Shown here piece by piece: positions 1 to 8,574 of a stretch of 14,417 nucleotides of DNA. The DNA is from CAYRMN01 sp964425575 (GTDB taxonomy: Bacteria > Patescibacteriota > Patescibacteriia > 2-12-FULL-60-25). The number at the start of each line of letters is the position of its first letter. Positions within the stretch are counted from its first letter, which is position 1. Below the pieces are notes generated by a model. The model was given only the letters and a program-made list of their open reading frames with translations. It was not told the DNA's origin and ran no database searches. The stretch spans positions 1 to 14,417 of the forward strand of contig CAYRMN010000031.1 in the NCBI GenBank assembly GCA_964425575.1, given 5' to 3'. Both the position numbers and the translations under genes were made by a program.

Positions 1-135
1 AAAAAAAGAGTTTTCCGAAAAGAAGAAAGAGAGATATGCATGGTATGGAGTATACAAGATATTAAATATTCCGTCATCGCTCATATCTCATCTTATGAAT
101 TCAAAAAAGCAGTGCATCTATACTCAGCCAGCAAT
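1..135. other. gene-less left edge
   Basis: This AT-rich stretch lies downstream of the first minus-strand gene. I see no convincing gene, terminator hairpin or repeat in it. A 37-codon plus-strand frame from the ATG at 40 to a TAG at 151 exists but runs into the neighbouring coding sequence, lacks a ribosome binding site, and is most likely chance. Confidence 0.5.
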
Positions 136-939
136 TTAACTTACCTCCCCTAGCGACTTTCGTTCAGCCTCTTTAACCATCTCAAGCGGTCCAGCAAGAA
201 GCTTTGGCTGCTGTTCGAGTGTATAATGAAGTAACTCTGCCTGATTCGCAAACACTTTGAGCAACGAGGTATCAATTAATTCACGTGCATTATCAGGGAT
301 AATGAGCAAATAAGCCTTAATAGTCCGGCTATGGTGATCGGAAGGAATGATCAGAATTTCTTGACCATCTTCATTTCGTACTGTCGCATGAGAAGTCCCC
401 TCCTCATGCAAACGACACAATTCTCGATTTGAAATCTTAAAAGATTTGCGACCATCAAGGGAATGAAGCAGTTCATGCTGTGTACGGGCTTTCTCAAGAT
501 CAACATAGCGAATCGCCGCCATACGCGCTCCAACGCTCGATGCCGCACTCGTCAAAAGCGACATAAGCAGGTCTTTGCTCAAATGATTGTTGCCGACAAT
601 TTTTAAAGACGTTTGATTGGCCACGCGTTTTAGCACCTCAATCTGGCGATTGATAGAGCCAATGTATTGGTACGATTCTACCAATTCACGCTTAGCACGC
701 TCATATTCATTACTGACATCTTCGCGCGCCTTTTCGCTGCGCTCCAAAATACGCTGATAAATCGAGAAGGTTGTCAGCCCTATAATACCAAAAAAGAAGA
801 TCATGCCTTCCTCTAATCGATGCTCTGGAATTCCCCACATGGAGCTAGTGACTAGGGATGGGGAAAGAACGGCGAGAACGAAAATCGCTAAATAAACCAA
901 CGAAATCCACTCCAGACGCAGTACCGATTTAGCTTTCAT
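136..939 (-). CDS. two-TM protein with coiled coil and GAF-like domain, function unknown
   Basis: A 267-residue protein that I do not recognise by name. Residues about 11-33 and 46-60 are hydrophobic and probably form two membrane helices. Residues about 65-105 are rich in charged heptad-like sequence (RSEKAREDVSNEYERAKREL) and look like a coiled-coil linker. Residues about 107-245 alternate helix and strand like a small GAF-type sensor domain, with no catalytic motif visible. The layout suggests a membrane-anchored sensor or scaffold lacking a kinase or cyclase output domain; that role is inference. It is the last gene of the minus-strand run, 23 bp after mnmA. The ATG at 939 has no Shine-Dalgarno but has an extended -10-like element 7 bp upstream, so it may also have its own transcript. 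Confidence 0.75.
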   Translation of the reverse strand: MKAKSVLRLEWISLVYLAIFVLAVLSPSLVTSSMWGIPEHRLEEGMIFFFGIIGLTTFSIYQRILERSEKAREDVSNEYERAKRELVESYQYIGSINRQIEVLKRVANQTSLKIVGNNHLSKDLLMSLLTSAASSVGARMAAIRYVDLEKARTQHELLHSLDGRKSFKISNRELCRLHEEGTSHATVRNEDGQEILIIPSDHHSRTIKAYLLIIPDNARELIDTSLLKVFANQAELLHYTLEQQPKLLAGPLEMVKEAERKSLGEVS

Positions 940-946
940 GGTTCAG

Positions 947-955
947 AGTGTAACA
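947..955 (-). promoter_or_regulatory. candidate extended -10 element, gene at 939
   Basis: Read on the minus strand this is TGTTACACT, that is TGn followed by TACACT, ending 7 nt before the ATG. No -35 hexamer is obvious. If used, transcription would begin at or next to the start codon. It matches similar elements before the genes starting at 4908 and 8532. Confidence 0.3.
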
Positions 956-962
956 GAAAAGA

Positions 963-2039
963 TCAGAGCAGAATACCACCACCTAGACAGTCGTCCTGTT
1001 GATAAAATACGGCCGATTGTCCTGCAGCAATCGCCTTCACAGGATGGTCAAATTGTAATTGAACTGTATTGGGCTCAACTCCTTTTGTCATCTGTGCCCT
1101 TACTGCCATTTGCCGATAGCGGACCTGTACGTCTACCGTGTAAGGGAGGATGGGAAGGGTACCCTGCGTCCAATGCAAATCTCTGACGGTGGCTGTTGAA
1201 GAATACAGAAGCGGATGATCCGCACTTGGTACGATAATAAGACGGTTGCCTACAAGATCTTTCTGCGCCACATACCAGGCATGACCTCCCTCATCGATTT
1301 GTACACCGTGGCGTTGGCCGATGGTGTACTGATCAAGACCGACATGCTCGCCAAGCACCGTTCCATTTGGATCAATGATCTCTCCCAGCCGAGCAGGGAT
1401 TTTTTTACGTAAAAATTCTCCTATATCCAACTTCCCAATAAAACAAATCCCCTGACTATCGGGCTTGGCTGCGACAGGAAGATTAAGGCGCGCTGCCAAT
1501 GCCCGTACCTCTGGCTTGGTCAGATGGCCGATCGGAAAGAGCGTCTGGCGTAAAGCTGCCTGAGGTACACGGTACAAAAAATAAGATTGATCTTTTTCAG
1601 GATCACACCCTCGTAACAAGTGCGCCGTGCCTTGCTCATCTCTCGTCACCCTCGCGTAATGCCCCATCGCGATATAATCAAACTTCAATCGACGAGCTTC
1701 TTCTAAAAATAATCCAAACTTGATGGCTTCATTGCATAGTACATCCGGATTTGGCGTCTCACCGGCCTCATACCCTTGAAATAATTCTTTCACGACTCGT
1801 TCTCGATAACTTACCTCAAAATCAAAGGTCAGTAACGGAATGCCAAGCTGCGCGGCTACTCGCATAGCGTCCCTCCGCTCTCCACGCCACTGACATTCAC
1901 CCGTCCACACATCTTTCGAGTCCGACCAATTTTTAATAAACCCGCCCACAACACGAAACCCTTGCTGCTGGAGCAGGGCGGCACTCACACTCGAATCAAC
2001 TCCGCCGGACATGCCGATCAAAACAGATGACTGGCTCAT
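963..2039 (-). CDS. mnmA: tRNA-specific 2-thiouridylase MnmA
   Basis: A cytoplasmic enzyme that adenylates and thiolates U34 of the Lys, Glu and Gln tRNAs, forming the s2U part of mnm5s2U. The 358 residues match the usual family length. The PP-loop ATP-binding motif SGGVDSS is at 11-17. The catalytic cysteine sits in NPDVLCN (C102) and the second cysteine, which forms the transient persulfide/disulfide partner, is in DSQGICF (C199). The DQSYFL motif at 150-155 and the C-terminal beta-barrel region (about 215-358, GQRHG then AWYV) are all present, so the enzyme looks complete. The ATG at 2039 lies 11 bp after the rlmN stop, so the two genes are probably co-transcribed. It pairs naturally with rlmN as an RNA-modification block. 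The stop is TGA. Confidence 0.96.
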   Translation of the reverse strand: MSQSSVLIGMSGGVDSSVSAALLQQQGFRVVGGFIKNWSDSKDVWTGECQWRGERRDAMRVAAQLGIPLLTFDFEVSYRERVVKELFQGYEAGETPNPDVLCNEAIKFGLFLEEARRLKFDYIAMGHYARVTRDEQGTAHLLRGCDPEKDQSYFLYRVPQAALRQTLFPIGHLTKPEVRALAARLNLPVAAKPDSQGICFIGKLDIGEFLRKKIPARLGEIIDPNGTVLGEHVGLDQYTIGQRHGVQIDEGGHAWYVAQKDLVGNRLIIVPSADHPLLYSSTATVRDLHWTQGTLPILPYTVDVQVRYRQMAVRAQMTKGVEPNTVQLQFDHPVKAIAAGQSAVFYQQDDCLGGGILL

Positions 2040-2050
2040 ACCTATACACC

Positions 2051-3169
2051 CTACGATTTTGATTTTATTTTTTCTTGTGCGGCTTTTACTTCCAAAGCTG
2101 CAGATGAAGCTGGCTTGCTTGTCCGATTGAGTTTGATTGCCGGCTTTCCTTGCGTCTCTTCATTGACCGCAAGCTGACCACAGGCTGCATCAATATCTTC
2201 TCCAAATGAAATACGATGAGTGACCGGAACACCCAGTCGCTGCAAACGCCGCATAAAGGACATACGTTCTTCTCGCTGCGTTGCCGTAAACATGTCAGTG
2301 TCATGGTACTTAATCAAATTGACATGAAACAAGCGTGGGTTATGTTGCAAGAGATGAGCTAAGGCTTCAGCTTCTTCTTTCGTATCATTAATACCCTTGA
2401 GAAGCAGGTATTCAAAAAAGACTTTTCGATTAGTGCGCTTGGCATACTCATCAACAGCCTGCATGAGTTTTTCAACTGGAAACGCCTTGTTAACAGGCAT
2501 GATTTTAGAACGCGTCGCATCAACAGCTGAATGCAACGAAATAGCAAGATTGATCTGAATTGGCTCCTGCGCTAAACGACGAATACCGGGCACAAGTCCA
2601 CAGGTTGAAATCGTAATATGACGCGCGCCCAGACACATCCCATCCTGATCATTCAGAATTCGCACGGCATCCATGACTTCATCGAGGTTATTCAATGGCT
2701 CACCCATGCCCATAAACACCACGTTCGTGACGTGAGCATTGCGCTCTTTTAACCAACGTGAGTAGTGCAACACCTGATCCACCATCTCTTCCGCAGTCAA
2801 ATTCCGTTTCAACCCCATAGTTCCAGTGGCGCAAAAGGTACACGCCATAGCACAGCCTACCTGAGAAGAAATGCAGACGGTATTTCTCCCACCCTCGTGA
2901 CGCATTAAAACCGCCTCAATGCTTTTTCCATCAGCCGTTGAGAAGAGCGTTTTAATTGTATCCTTCTGCGCGCTCTCTTGCACGTGACGTGGTGTTAAGC
3001 TTGACCATGGCACCTGTTCCTGCAACGCAGTACGTAGCTCTTTCGAAAAAGGTGTCACCTCATCCCACCCCTTCAACAACTCAACATAAAATGCACGCTT
3101 GGCTTGAGAAAAGCGAAACGCTGGTTGTTTCAGATCTCTGAGGACTTTGTTGAGAATATGGAGGTTCAT
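2051..3169 (-). CDS. rlmN: dual-specificity 23S rRNA (A2503-C2)/tRNA methyltransferase RlmN
   Basis: A radical-SAM methyltransferase that methylates C2 of A2503 in 23S rRNA and of A37 in some tRNAs. In the 372 residues the radical-SAM cluster motif CAMACTFC gives C106, C110 and C113. C330 in the DAACGQL motif matches the methyl-carrying cysteine (E. coli C355), and C99 matches the resolving cysteine (E. coli C118) by spacing. The SAM-binding GMGEP lies at 154-158, and the N-terminal helical region (1-60) is present. After residue 340 there is a basic, low-complexity tail of about 32 residues. The gene ends in TAG with another in-frame TAG two codons on, so TAG acts as a true stop in this genome. 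This matters for the amber codon in avd. It follows the carboxypeptidase gene by 36 bp and precedes mnmA by 11 bp. Confidence 0.96.
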   Translation of the reverse strand: MNLHILNKVLRDLKQPAFRFSQAKRAFYVELLKGWDEVTPFSKELRTALQEQVPWSSLTPRHVQESAQKDTIKTLFSTADGKSIEAVLMRHEGGRNTVCISSQVGCAMACTFCATGTMGLKRNLTAEEMVDQVLHYSRWLKERNAHVTNVVFMGMGEPLNNLDEVMDAVRILNDQDGMCLGARHITISTCGLVPGIRRLAQEPIQINLAISLHSAVDATRSKIMPVNKAFPVEKLMQAVDEYAKRTNRKVFFEYLLLKGINDTKEEAEALAHLLQHNPRLFHVNLIKYHDTDMFTATQREERMSFMRRLQRLGVPVTHRISFGEDIDAACGQLAVNEETQGKPAIKLNRTSKPASSAALEVKAAQEKIKSKS

Positions 3170-3205
3170 GAGGTTATGATATTTATTAGCCCGTATATAC
3201 AGGCT

Positions 3206-4231
3206 TCAAATCGGCCCCCATGTATACCCTGTCCAGGCCCATTTGGCAAGACTTGCCCCGCTCTTAAACATCGTCGCTGTATCCGGTGCCCCAAAAATCA
3301 CGATGGTTAGCATCCGTTTAGATGCTGCATCATCTTGCGATCGGACTCGAACGGCAAGATTATGCTTTGACTCGTATAAAAAACCGGTCTTGCCCCCTGT
3401 GACATAAAAATCCTCATATTCAGCGCTCGTCAATAATGCATTGGTATTCCGAATCTCCTTGACCTGTCCGGTATTACGAATCACAAAACGATACTTCCCC
3501 GTCGTCGCTGCGCGACGAATCATGGCATCATTAAACGCGGCAGATGCGAGCTTCGTCATATCTCTGGCGGTTGTTACATTCTTTGGATCCATACCAGAGG
3601 CATCAACGAAATGGGTATGCACCAAATGAAGATCTGCCGCATATCGATTCATCGCCTGAATAAAAGCGGGCATTCCCAGTCCGCTGATACGAGCCAAAGC
3701 CATAGCCGCATTATTGGCGCTGGCTGTAATACTTGAATATAACAAATCCTGAACACTTACCTTGGCCCCAGGATTTACTCGCAGTCGTCCACCTCCCACC
3801 TCATCCTTGCTAGAAAGCGACACGATCTTACTCCATGCAGGATGATGTTTTGTGAACACTAAGGCTCCCATAAGCTTCGTCAGTGAGGCCGCTGACCACA
3901 CTTTATCAGCTTCATACTCATACAAAACCATCCCTGAAGCAGTATCAACCACCATCGCCGCTTCAAATTCATTCGCAGCTCGTGGATACGTTTTGAATGC
4001 AGCGCTCTGCTGTGGCTGCTTGGTCTGAACGGTCGACGCTGCAGCCAAACTTATGCGCGAGATGCAGAGGGACAGAACAAAAATAAAGAGTACTCCAACC
4101 TTCCAAGCCTGTTTAAACAGGATGAGATGCGAGGGTCTGGAACAAGGAGTTTGCGAGGCGCAGTCATTTACGTTGAGTAAACGACGCAGTGAAGACCAAG
4201 CAGATCGCCTGTTTAAACAGGCTTTCTTCAT
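3206..4231 (-). CDS. D-alanyl-D-alanine carboxypeptidase, DacA/PBP5-like (S11)
   Basis: A penicillin-binding serine peptidase that trims the terminal D-Ala from peptidoglycan stem peptides. The three S11 motifs are present: SLTK at 116-119 (S116 nucleophile, K119 base), SAN at 171-173, and KTG at 281-283. A single hydrophobic segment at about 45-65 ending in AAA is a signal peptide or membrane anchor, so the domain acts outside the membrane. The 341-residue protein stops soon after the catalytic domain and lacks the long beta-rich tail of E. coli PBP5. I chose the ATG at 4231 because it overlaps the hydrolase stop as ATGA and has AAGGA just upstream; an in-frame GTG at 4258 is also possible. 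About 44 residues precede the hydrophobic segment, which is unusually long, and two copies of a palindrome lie in that stretch. Confidence 0.92.
   Translation of the reverse strand: MKKACLNRRSAWSSLRRLLNVNDCASQTPCSRPSHLILFKQAWKVGVLFIFVLSLCISRISLAAASTVQTKQPQQSAAFKTYPRAANEFEAAMVVDTASGMVLYEYEADKVWSAASLTKLMGALVFTKHHPAWSKIVSLSSKDEVGGGRLRVNPGAKVSVQDLLYSSITASANNAAMALARISGLGMPAFIQAMNRYAADLHLVHTHFVDASGMDPKNVTTARDMTKLASAAFNDAMIRRAATTGKYRFVIRNTGQVKEIRNTNALLTSAEYEDFYVTGGKTGFLYESKHNLAVRVRSQDDAASKRMLTIVIFGAPDTATMFKSGASLAKWAWTGYTWGPI
4107..4222. repeat. pair of identical PmeI-type palindromes exactly 100 bp apart
   Basis: GCCTGTTTAAACAGG occurs at 4107-4121 and again at 4207-4221. The second copy extends to a perfect 16-nt palindrome at 4207-4222 and the first is a perfect 14-nt palindrome at 4108-4121. 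Both lie within the N-terminal coding part of the carboxypeptidase gene. Between them are smaller inverted pairs, GGTCT/AGACC and TTTAC/GTAAA. This resembles a small palindromic insertion or the two ends of a miniature element, but the identity is not established. Confidence 0.6.
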
Positions 4232-4908
4232 ATTCCTTGGATGGTGTCGCGCAACCACTCCGCTACCTGATCAAGTAATTGTGGATGGCTTTTAAATAAT
4301 TCTGTTCCATGCCCACTATTCTTGAACGGAACCCAAGCCTTACGAGCACAGCAGGTTTCTGCAAAAGCGGCCTTGGATGCCTCAAACGACTCCTGATCAT
4401 CCCCTTCTGAAGCCGCAATCCAGATCGCTTGATGAGGCAGCACACCACCGATATCAAACACTGCATCTAATCCCTGATAGTCACGACCAGGAGACAGTAA
4501 AACGGCCCCCGTGACTGCAGGTTCTTCGCATAAAAACTCAATCGCAAGATTCGCACCTATAGAAGCACCACAAAGCCCAATACGCGAAGGCTCAAACCCC
4601 CGTTTCTTCAACCATTGAAATGCACCAATCACATCGAACAATGACGAGCGATGCTCCTCATCAGCGAACTCTTTGTAGTCATACACCTGATCCTCAGAAC
4701 CACGCGTGCTATCTCCATGACCACGCAGATCAATTGCCAATGAGGCTAATCCTCGTTTGGCTAATGCAATTTGAAACGGACTCCAAGAAGAGCGTGTGGC
4801 TGGCATCATATGGAGCAAGATCACCGCCCCAATGGTCGTAGGCGCAGCCACCCAATCACCCACAATCTGGACACCGTCTGCTGTCATGAAAGAAATAACC
4901 TCAGCCAT
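4228..4908 (-). CDS. alpha/beta hydrolase, dienelactone-hydrolase/esterase-like
   Basis: A 226-residue single-domain alpha/beta hydrolase with no signal peptide, probably cytoplasmic. The nucleophile elbow GASIG places the serine at 116, the acid is D170 or D171 in SEGDD, and the catalytic histidine is H200 in SGHGTELF. The oxyanion region is the LLHMMPATRSSW stretch near 31-42, and RGHGDS at 62-67 is typical of the fold. The substrate cannot be told from sequence. Its stop overlaps the start of the carboxypeptidase gene (ATGA), so translation of the two is likely coupled, but this does not prove a cell-wall role. The ATG at 4908 has no Shine-Dalgarno but has TGTTATTCT 8 bp upstream. Confidence 0.88.
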   Translation of the reverse strand: MAEVISFMTADGVQIVGDWVAAPTTIGAVILLHMMPATRSSWSPFQIALAKRGLASLAIDLRGHGDSTRGSEDQVYDYKEFADEEHRSSLFDVIGAFQWLKKRGFEPSRIGLCGASIGANLAIEFLCEEPAVTGAVLLSPGRDYQGLDAVFDIGGVLPHQAIWIAASEGDDQESFEASKAAFAETCCARKAWVPFKNSGHGTELFKSHPQLLDQVAEWLRDTIQGI

Positions 4909-4916
4909 AGGCTTTC

Positions 4917-4925
4917 AGAATAACA
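4917..4925 (-). promoter_or_regulatory. candidate extended -10 element, hydrolase gene
   Basis: On the minus strand this reads TGTTATTCT, ending 8 nt before the ATG at 4908. It lies in the 51-bp gap after the ATPase gene. No good -35 is visible. It could give a leaderless transcript starting a hydrolase-carboxypeptidase-rlmN-mnmA run. Confidence 0.3.
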
Positions 4926-4959
4926 CACGGTCAAGAAAGCAGAAACGAATCTGAATCAT

Positions 4960-7170
4960 TTATCCATCAAATATCACTTTTTCGCCGGGAGACACTGATT
5001 TTGGCTTAGGAATAGATGAAACATCAAGCTGAATATCTTCAGAAGAAGGTCGTGATGAGGGGGTGGGCGTATCTTGCCCAATCGGTCGGGGCTGATCGGG
5101 TTTTCGCTGATCTTGTTTTGGAGCTGATATTGGTCGCACGGAGGTATTATTGCGTCCTTCTGGTGGGCGATCATGGTGCGGACTTCGATTTTGAGGTTCC
5201 ACTTTTCGCTTATCAGTTTCAATCGGCTTACCCTTGGCTCGCTCCAATTCATCCAATAAGCTCATTTTTTCTGCTGGCTTACCATCAGATTTTACGATTG
5301 TAATTTTTCCGCGAGGTGGGGGCGGAAACGTTTTTGGCTCGCCAGAAAGACGAGGTCTGTTTTTAGCATTATCTGTTGGTTTGCTTGGCGTAGGTAATGC
5401 TCCACCTTTCACCTCAAGCAGAGGCTTCAGCGTTTTTATGGCTGATTCATTGGCCAACCCGTTTGATTCTAGCTTAATGGAAACGCCCCCCGTTTCTGGC
5501 GCATGATCGGTCACCGCAGCCTTCATCATGGTTTTCGTGCCTTTGCGCTCTTCTTTGATGATAGGAAGACACTCCGCACAAAACATCGGACGCGAAATAT
5601 CGAGCTGGATAGGCATATCCCATACTTTTCCACAGCGTGTACAGGTGTGAGGAAATTTTGGTTTTTCTTTTTTTCCTGGCTGTGGCGGCTTGCTGATGGC
5701 GGATAGGCGTTCAGGCGACATGCGGAGGTACTCCGTCGTATCATGTCTCTGCTCAAGCTCTCCTGAATCTGCTACATGGGTATGATCAGGCTCTTTCAAC
5801 TCTGAACCACTGTCCCGTTCCTCCTGGGTTTGAATGGATGGATACAGCAAGCCACCAGAACCCTCTGTTGTTTCCATACCGCTCCAGCGCAACACTTTCT
5901 CTTCAATAACCGGACGCGGTTCTGCATATCGTTCGCGGGAGACGGCAATCACCTTTTGCTCATTCCCCGTTCTCTGCGCAATGGGCGCGAGCGTGCTGGC
6001 AGAAAACGGCTGCGTCGCCACACCATCTACCATCAACTTCAAATACATTTGAAACTTTGGCAGATTGACGAGATCTTCAGGTAAAAATGTCGGCGTGAAT
6101 TCTTGCTCAAGAAATGTGGCGTCTTCTGCACCAATGCGCATAATGATGAGCGTTCCGACGTTTCCAAACACGGCCTTTGCCACCTCTTCTTCCAATTGTG
6201 CGATATATTGATGCGCAACGATCAAATTTAAACGATATTTTCGAGCTTCAGACAGAATATTCGCAAACGACTCGTTCGCAAAATTTTGAAACTCGTCAAC
6301 ATATAAATAAAAATCACGGCGATCCGTTTCATTTTTAATATCAACGCGTTCCATGGCAGCAAGCTGAATCTTTGTCACGATCATGCCACCAAGCAACCGC
6401 ATGTTATCCTCACCGATTTTCCCTTTTGATAAATTGACGATCAGGATCTTCCCTTCATCCATGATCTGACGTGGGTTAATACTCGATTTGACCTGCGCGA
6501 CAATATTCCGAATGATAGATGCGGATAAAAACTGGCCAACCTTGTTCTGAACTGGCGCTATAGCTTCCGTCGCATATTTTTCCGACCACGAAGTAAATTC
6601 CGCCAGCCAAAAAGTTTTGACAATTGGATTTCGAATCTTGGCGATCACCCGTGAACGATACTCTTTATCCACCAATAAACGATTAATACCCAACAGTGTC
6701 GCACCTGGATAATCTAAGAGAGCGAGCACACAGTTCAACAAAATGTACTCCATACGCGGACTCCATACATCCGGCCAAATCTTTTTAAAAACGCCCATTA
6801 AACCTGAAGCCACAAGATGCTTCTGGCCTTCACCGGTTGTTTCGAGGATATTAAAACCTGTCGGAAAATCTTGATCAGCGGGGTTAAAATAGACGACGTC
6901 ATTGATGCGATGCGACGGAATGTAGTCCAACATTTTTTCCGCCGTATCTCCGTGCGGGTCGATATAGCACACCCCATGGCCTGCCATAATATCCGATAGC
7001 ACCATGTTTTCGAGCAAGGTTGTTTTTCCCATGCCTGTTTTTCCAATAACATACATGTGCCGACGACGATCATCCGTTTTAATACCAAAACGACGCAGCT
7101 GATTCCGAAAGTTCGTCGCGCCAAAGAGCGTTATTTCATTTTCATGATCATGGGTGTATTCAATAGGCAT
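4960..7170 (-). CDS. type IV secretion/coupling-type ATPase (DUF87, VirD4/TraG-like) with zinc ribbon tail
   Basis: A 736-residue AAA-type DNA-translocase-like ATPase of the VirB4/VirD4/HerA superfamily. Walker A is GKTGMGKT at 43-50, Walker B is YLYVDEF at 288-294, and AHQY at 319-322 fits the Q-containing sensor motif that follows. There is no N-terminal membrane helix, so membrane attachment would have to come from a partner, most likely the product of the gene 33 bp upstream. After about residue 400 the chain is proline- and charge-rich and probably disordered, except for a zinc ribbon with C510, C513, C531 and C534 (CxxC-17-CxxC). No relaxase, pilin or other secretion gene is visible, so conjugation cannot be claimed. 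Related two-gene sets are, from memory, common in Patescibacteria. The ATG at 7170 is preceded by GAGGAT. Confidence 0.85.
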   Translation of the reverse strand: MPIEYTHDHENEITLFGATNFRNQLRRFGIKTDDRRRHMYVIGKTGMGKTTLLENMVLSDIMAGHGVCYIDPHGDTAEKMLDYIPSHRINDVVYFNPADQDFPTGFNILETTGEGQKHLVASGLMGVFKKIWPDVWSPRMEYILLNCVLALLDYPGATLLGINRLLVDKEYRSRVIAKIRNPIVKTFWLAEFTSWSEKYATEAIAPVQNKVGQFLSASIIRNIVAQVKSSINPRQIMDEGKILIVNLSKGKIGEDNMRLLGGMIVTKIQLAAMERVDIKNETDRRDFYLYVDEFQNFANESFANILSEARKYRLNLIVAHQYIAQLEEEVAKAVFGNVGTLIIMRIGAEDATFLEQEFTPTFLPEDLVNLPKFQMYLKLMVDGVATQPFSASTLAPIAQRTGNEQKVIAVSRERYAEPRPVIEEKVLRWSGMETTEGSGGLLYPSIQTQEERDSGSELKEPDHTHVADSGELEQRHDTTEYLRMSPERLSAISKPPQPGKKEKPKFPHTCTRCGKVWDMPIQLDISRPMFCAECLPIIKEERKGTKTMMKAAVTDHAPETGGVSIKLESNGLANESAIKTLKPLLEVKGGALPTPSKPTDNAKNRPRLSGEPKTFPPPPRGKITIVKSDGKPAEKMSLLDELERAKGKPIETDKRKVEPQNRSPHHDRPPEGRNNTSVRPISAPKQDQRKPDQPRPIGQDTPTPSSRPSSEDIQLDVSSIPKPKSVSPGEKVIFDG

Positions 7171-7203
7171 ATCCTCGGTGTCCCCTCATTATCCAAACGC
7201 AGA

Positions 7204-8532
7204 TTATCCAAACGGAAGATTGATAGGTGGCTCCGCTCGTTTTGCTTCTGTTTTTCTAAGCTGAGGAGCTTTAACCTGCATGGAAATCGGAAAATGCCAC
7301 AACGTAGCGAGTTCTTCAATATTCAGAAAAAATGCTGGTGTTCCAACCCAATTCGAACGACCAATATAGGCTCGTAGTAAACGTTTTTTGCGTTCATTGT
7401 TTCGTCTATCTTTAAAAAACCACAACGTAGAATTCATGCCGACTTTCTTACTCTCTGGCTTGAGCGCCAACATGTCGTTGGTATTAAACTGCTTGATAAA
7501 TCCGATAAACGGATGGACCATACGCGCCTTGGTCATGGCGCCTTTTTTGGTCAAAAATACCCAACGAATCTTAGTGGCGTAAGCAATTTTAGAAATTTTA
7601 TTTTCTACTCCTTCTACTACCTTTCGTTCACCTGGAGACATTGTCAGCGCTCGACTATTTAGTGGATTCGAATCTTTTTTATGCTCTGCAGGAGCGGCAA
7701 ATAATCCGATAAGTTGGAAAATTCCCTCAAGAAAAACCTGAGGAATTTTTAATGCTTGATCAAGCAATGTTTCTTTATGTTTCACTTCCTGACCCATTAA
7801 TTTCTTCGCCAAATCTTCTCCAGCTGAACGAAACGCGACTTGCTCAATTGGCGTCATGACAATTTGATACCAGAATTGCTCTCCTGGCTGAAGCCGGGAC
7901 ATATTTTCAAGTAGTACAGCCATGGGATCCTTAAATTCGCCAGAAACTTTATCTTCAAAAGATGGATATGTACGCAAGGGATACAAGTCGGGCTTTCCGG
8001 CCGGGATCATTTCAGTTCCAAACAGCTCCCAATCCTTATTGGGAAAATTTGTTGGGATTTTTTTTGCGTAATCTTCGACTTCTACAATTTCTGCGTCTGG
8101 ATATTGCGCGTAAATTGAGGCTTCAATCAAATCACGAAACTTACGCGTCGTGTGAACGAAATATTGAATATGTCCTTCAAATGAAGCGATCTCAACGGTG
8201 ATCGTATCTTGAATTCGTCCATCAATCCATTCTTCCACCCATGAATTTTTGCTATGTGCCCCAGCCCAATGCGCAAAAATATTTTCAACTGCACGGGGGG
8301 TTTGCTCATGAGTACGAGGAATAGTAATCGCCAACAAAATCCACTCCATATGGTGGTGAAATTTGTGTTGACGCGTCTCTTTCCAGTAATGCGTCCCCAT
8401 ATACCACATGGCGTACACAAAAAAAAGCCATCCTCCGTGGATAAACAGAAACCACATCGCAGAGAACGGGTTACTCGCGATATCGTTTAAGGTCGAAAAA
8501 TCGAACGAAAAAAAATTCAAAATCTCATCCAT
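7204..8532 (-). CDS. membrane-anchored partner of the secretion-type ATPase, function unknown
   Basis: A 442-residue protein with one strong hydrophobic segment at about 24-46 (SAMWFLFIHGGWLFFVYAMW), then a cytoplasm-sized soluble region. I recognise it only as the type of conserved hypothetical protein that sits beside DUF87/VirD4-like ATPases in Patescibacteria. The soluble part resembles the N-terminal, non-ATPase domain of VirB4/HerA-like proteins, for example the ELATLWHFP segment near 411-420. Together the two genes may be a split version of a membrane-anchored coupling ATPase; this is inference. It begins 42 bp after the secF stop and is followed 33 bp later by the ATPase. The ATG at 8532 has no Shine-Dalgarno but has a good extended -10 element. 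Confidence 0.7.
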   Translation of the reverse strand: MDEILNFFSFDFSTLNDIASNPFSAMWFLFIHGGWLFFVYAMWYMGTHYWKETRQHKFHHHMEWILLAITIPRTHEQTPRAVENIFAHWAGAHSKNSWVEEWIDGRIQDTITVEIASFEGHIQYFVHTTRKFRDLIEASIYAQYPDAEIVEVEDYAKKIPTNFPNKDWELFGTEMIPAGKPDLYPLRTYPSFEDKVSGEFKDPMAVLLENMSRLQPGEQFWYQIVMTPIEQVAFRSAGEDLAKKLMGQEVKHKETLLDQALKIPQVFLEGIFQLIGLFAAPAEHKKDSNPLNSRALTMSPGERKVVEGVENKISKIAYATKIRWVFLTKKGAMTKARMVHPFIGFIKQFNTNDMLALKPESKKVGMNSTLWFFKDRRNNERKKRLLRAYIGRSNWVGTPAFFLNIEELATLWHFPISMQVKAPQLRKTEAKRAEPPINLPFG

Positions 8533-8542
8533 GATGAAGCGA

Positions 8543-8551
8543 AGTATACCA
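8543..8551 (-). promoter_or_regulatory. candidate extended -10 promoter, secretion gene pair
   Basis: On the minus strand this is TGGTATACT, TGn followed by TATACT (five of six consensus bases), ending 10 nt before the ATG at 8532 in the gap after secF. The -35 region is poor. This is the strongest of the three similar elements and would give a leaderless or near-leaderless mRNA. Confidence 0.4.
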
Positions 8552-8574
8552 CTCTGTTGAAAAAATGTCTTGTC

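Noticed and set aside
963..1723. Plus-strand frames across mnmA
   Set aside because: They are opposite-strand shadows of a clearly conserved MnmA with all catalytic motifs.
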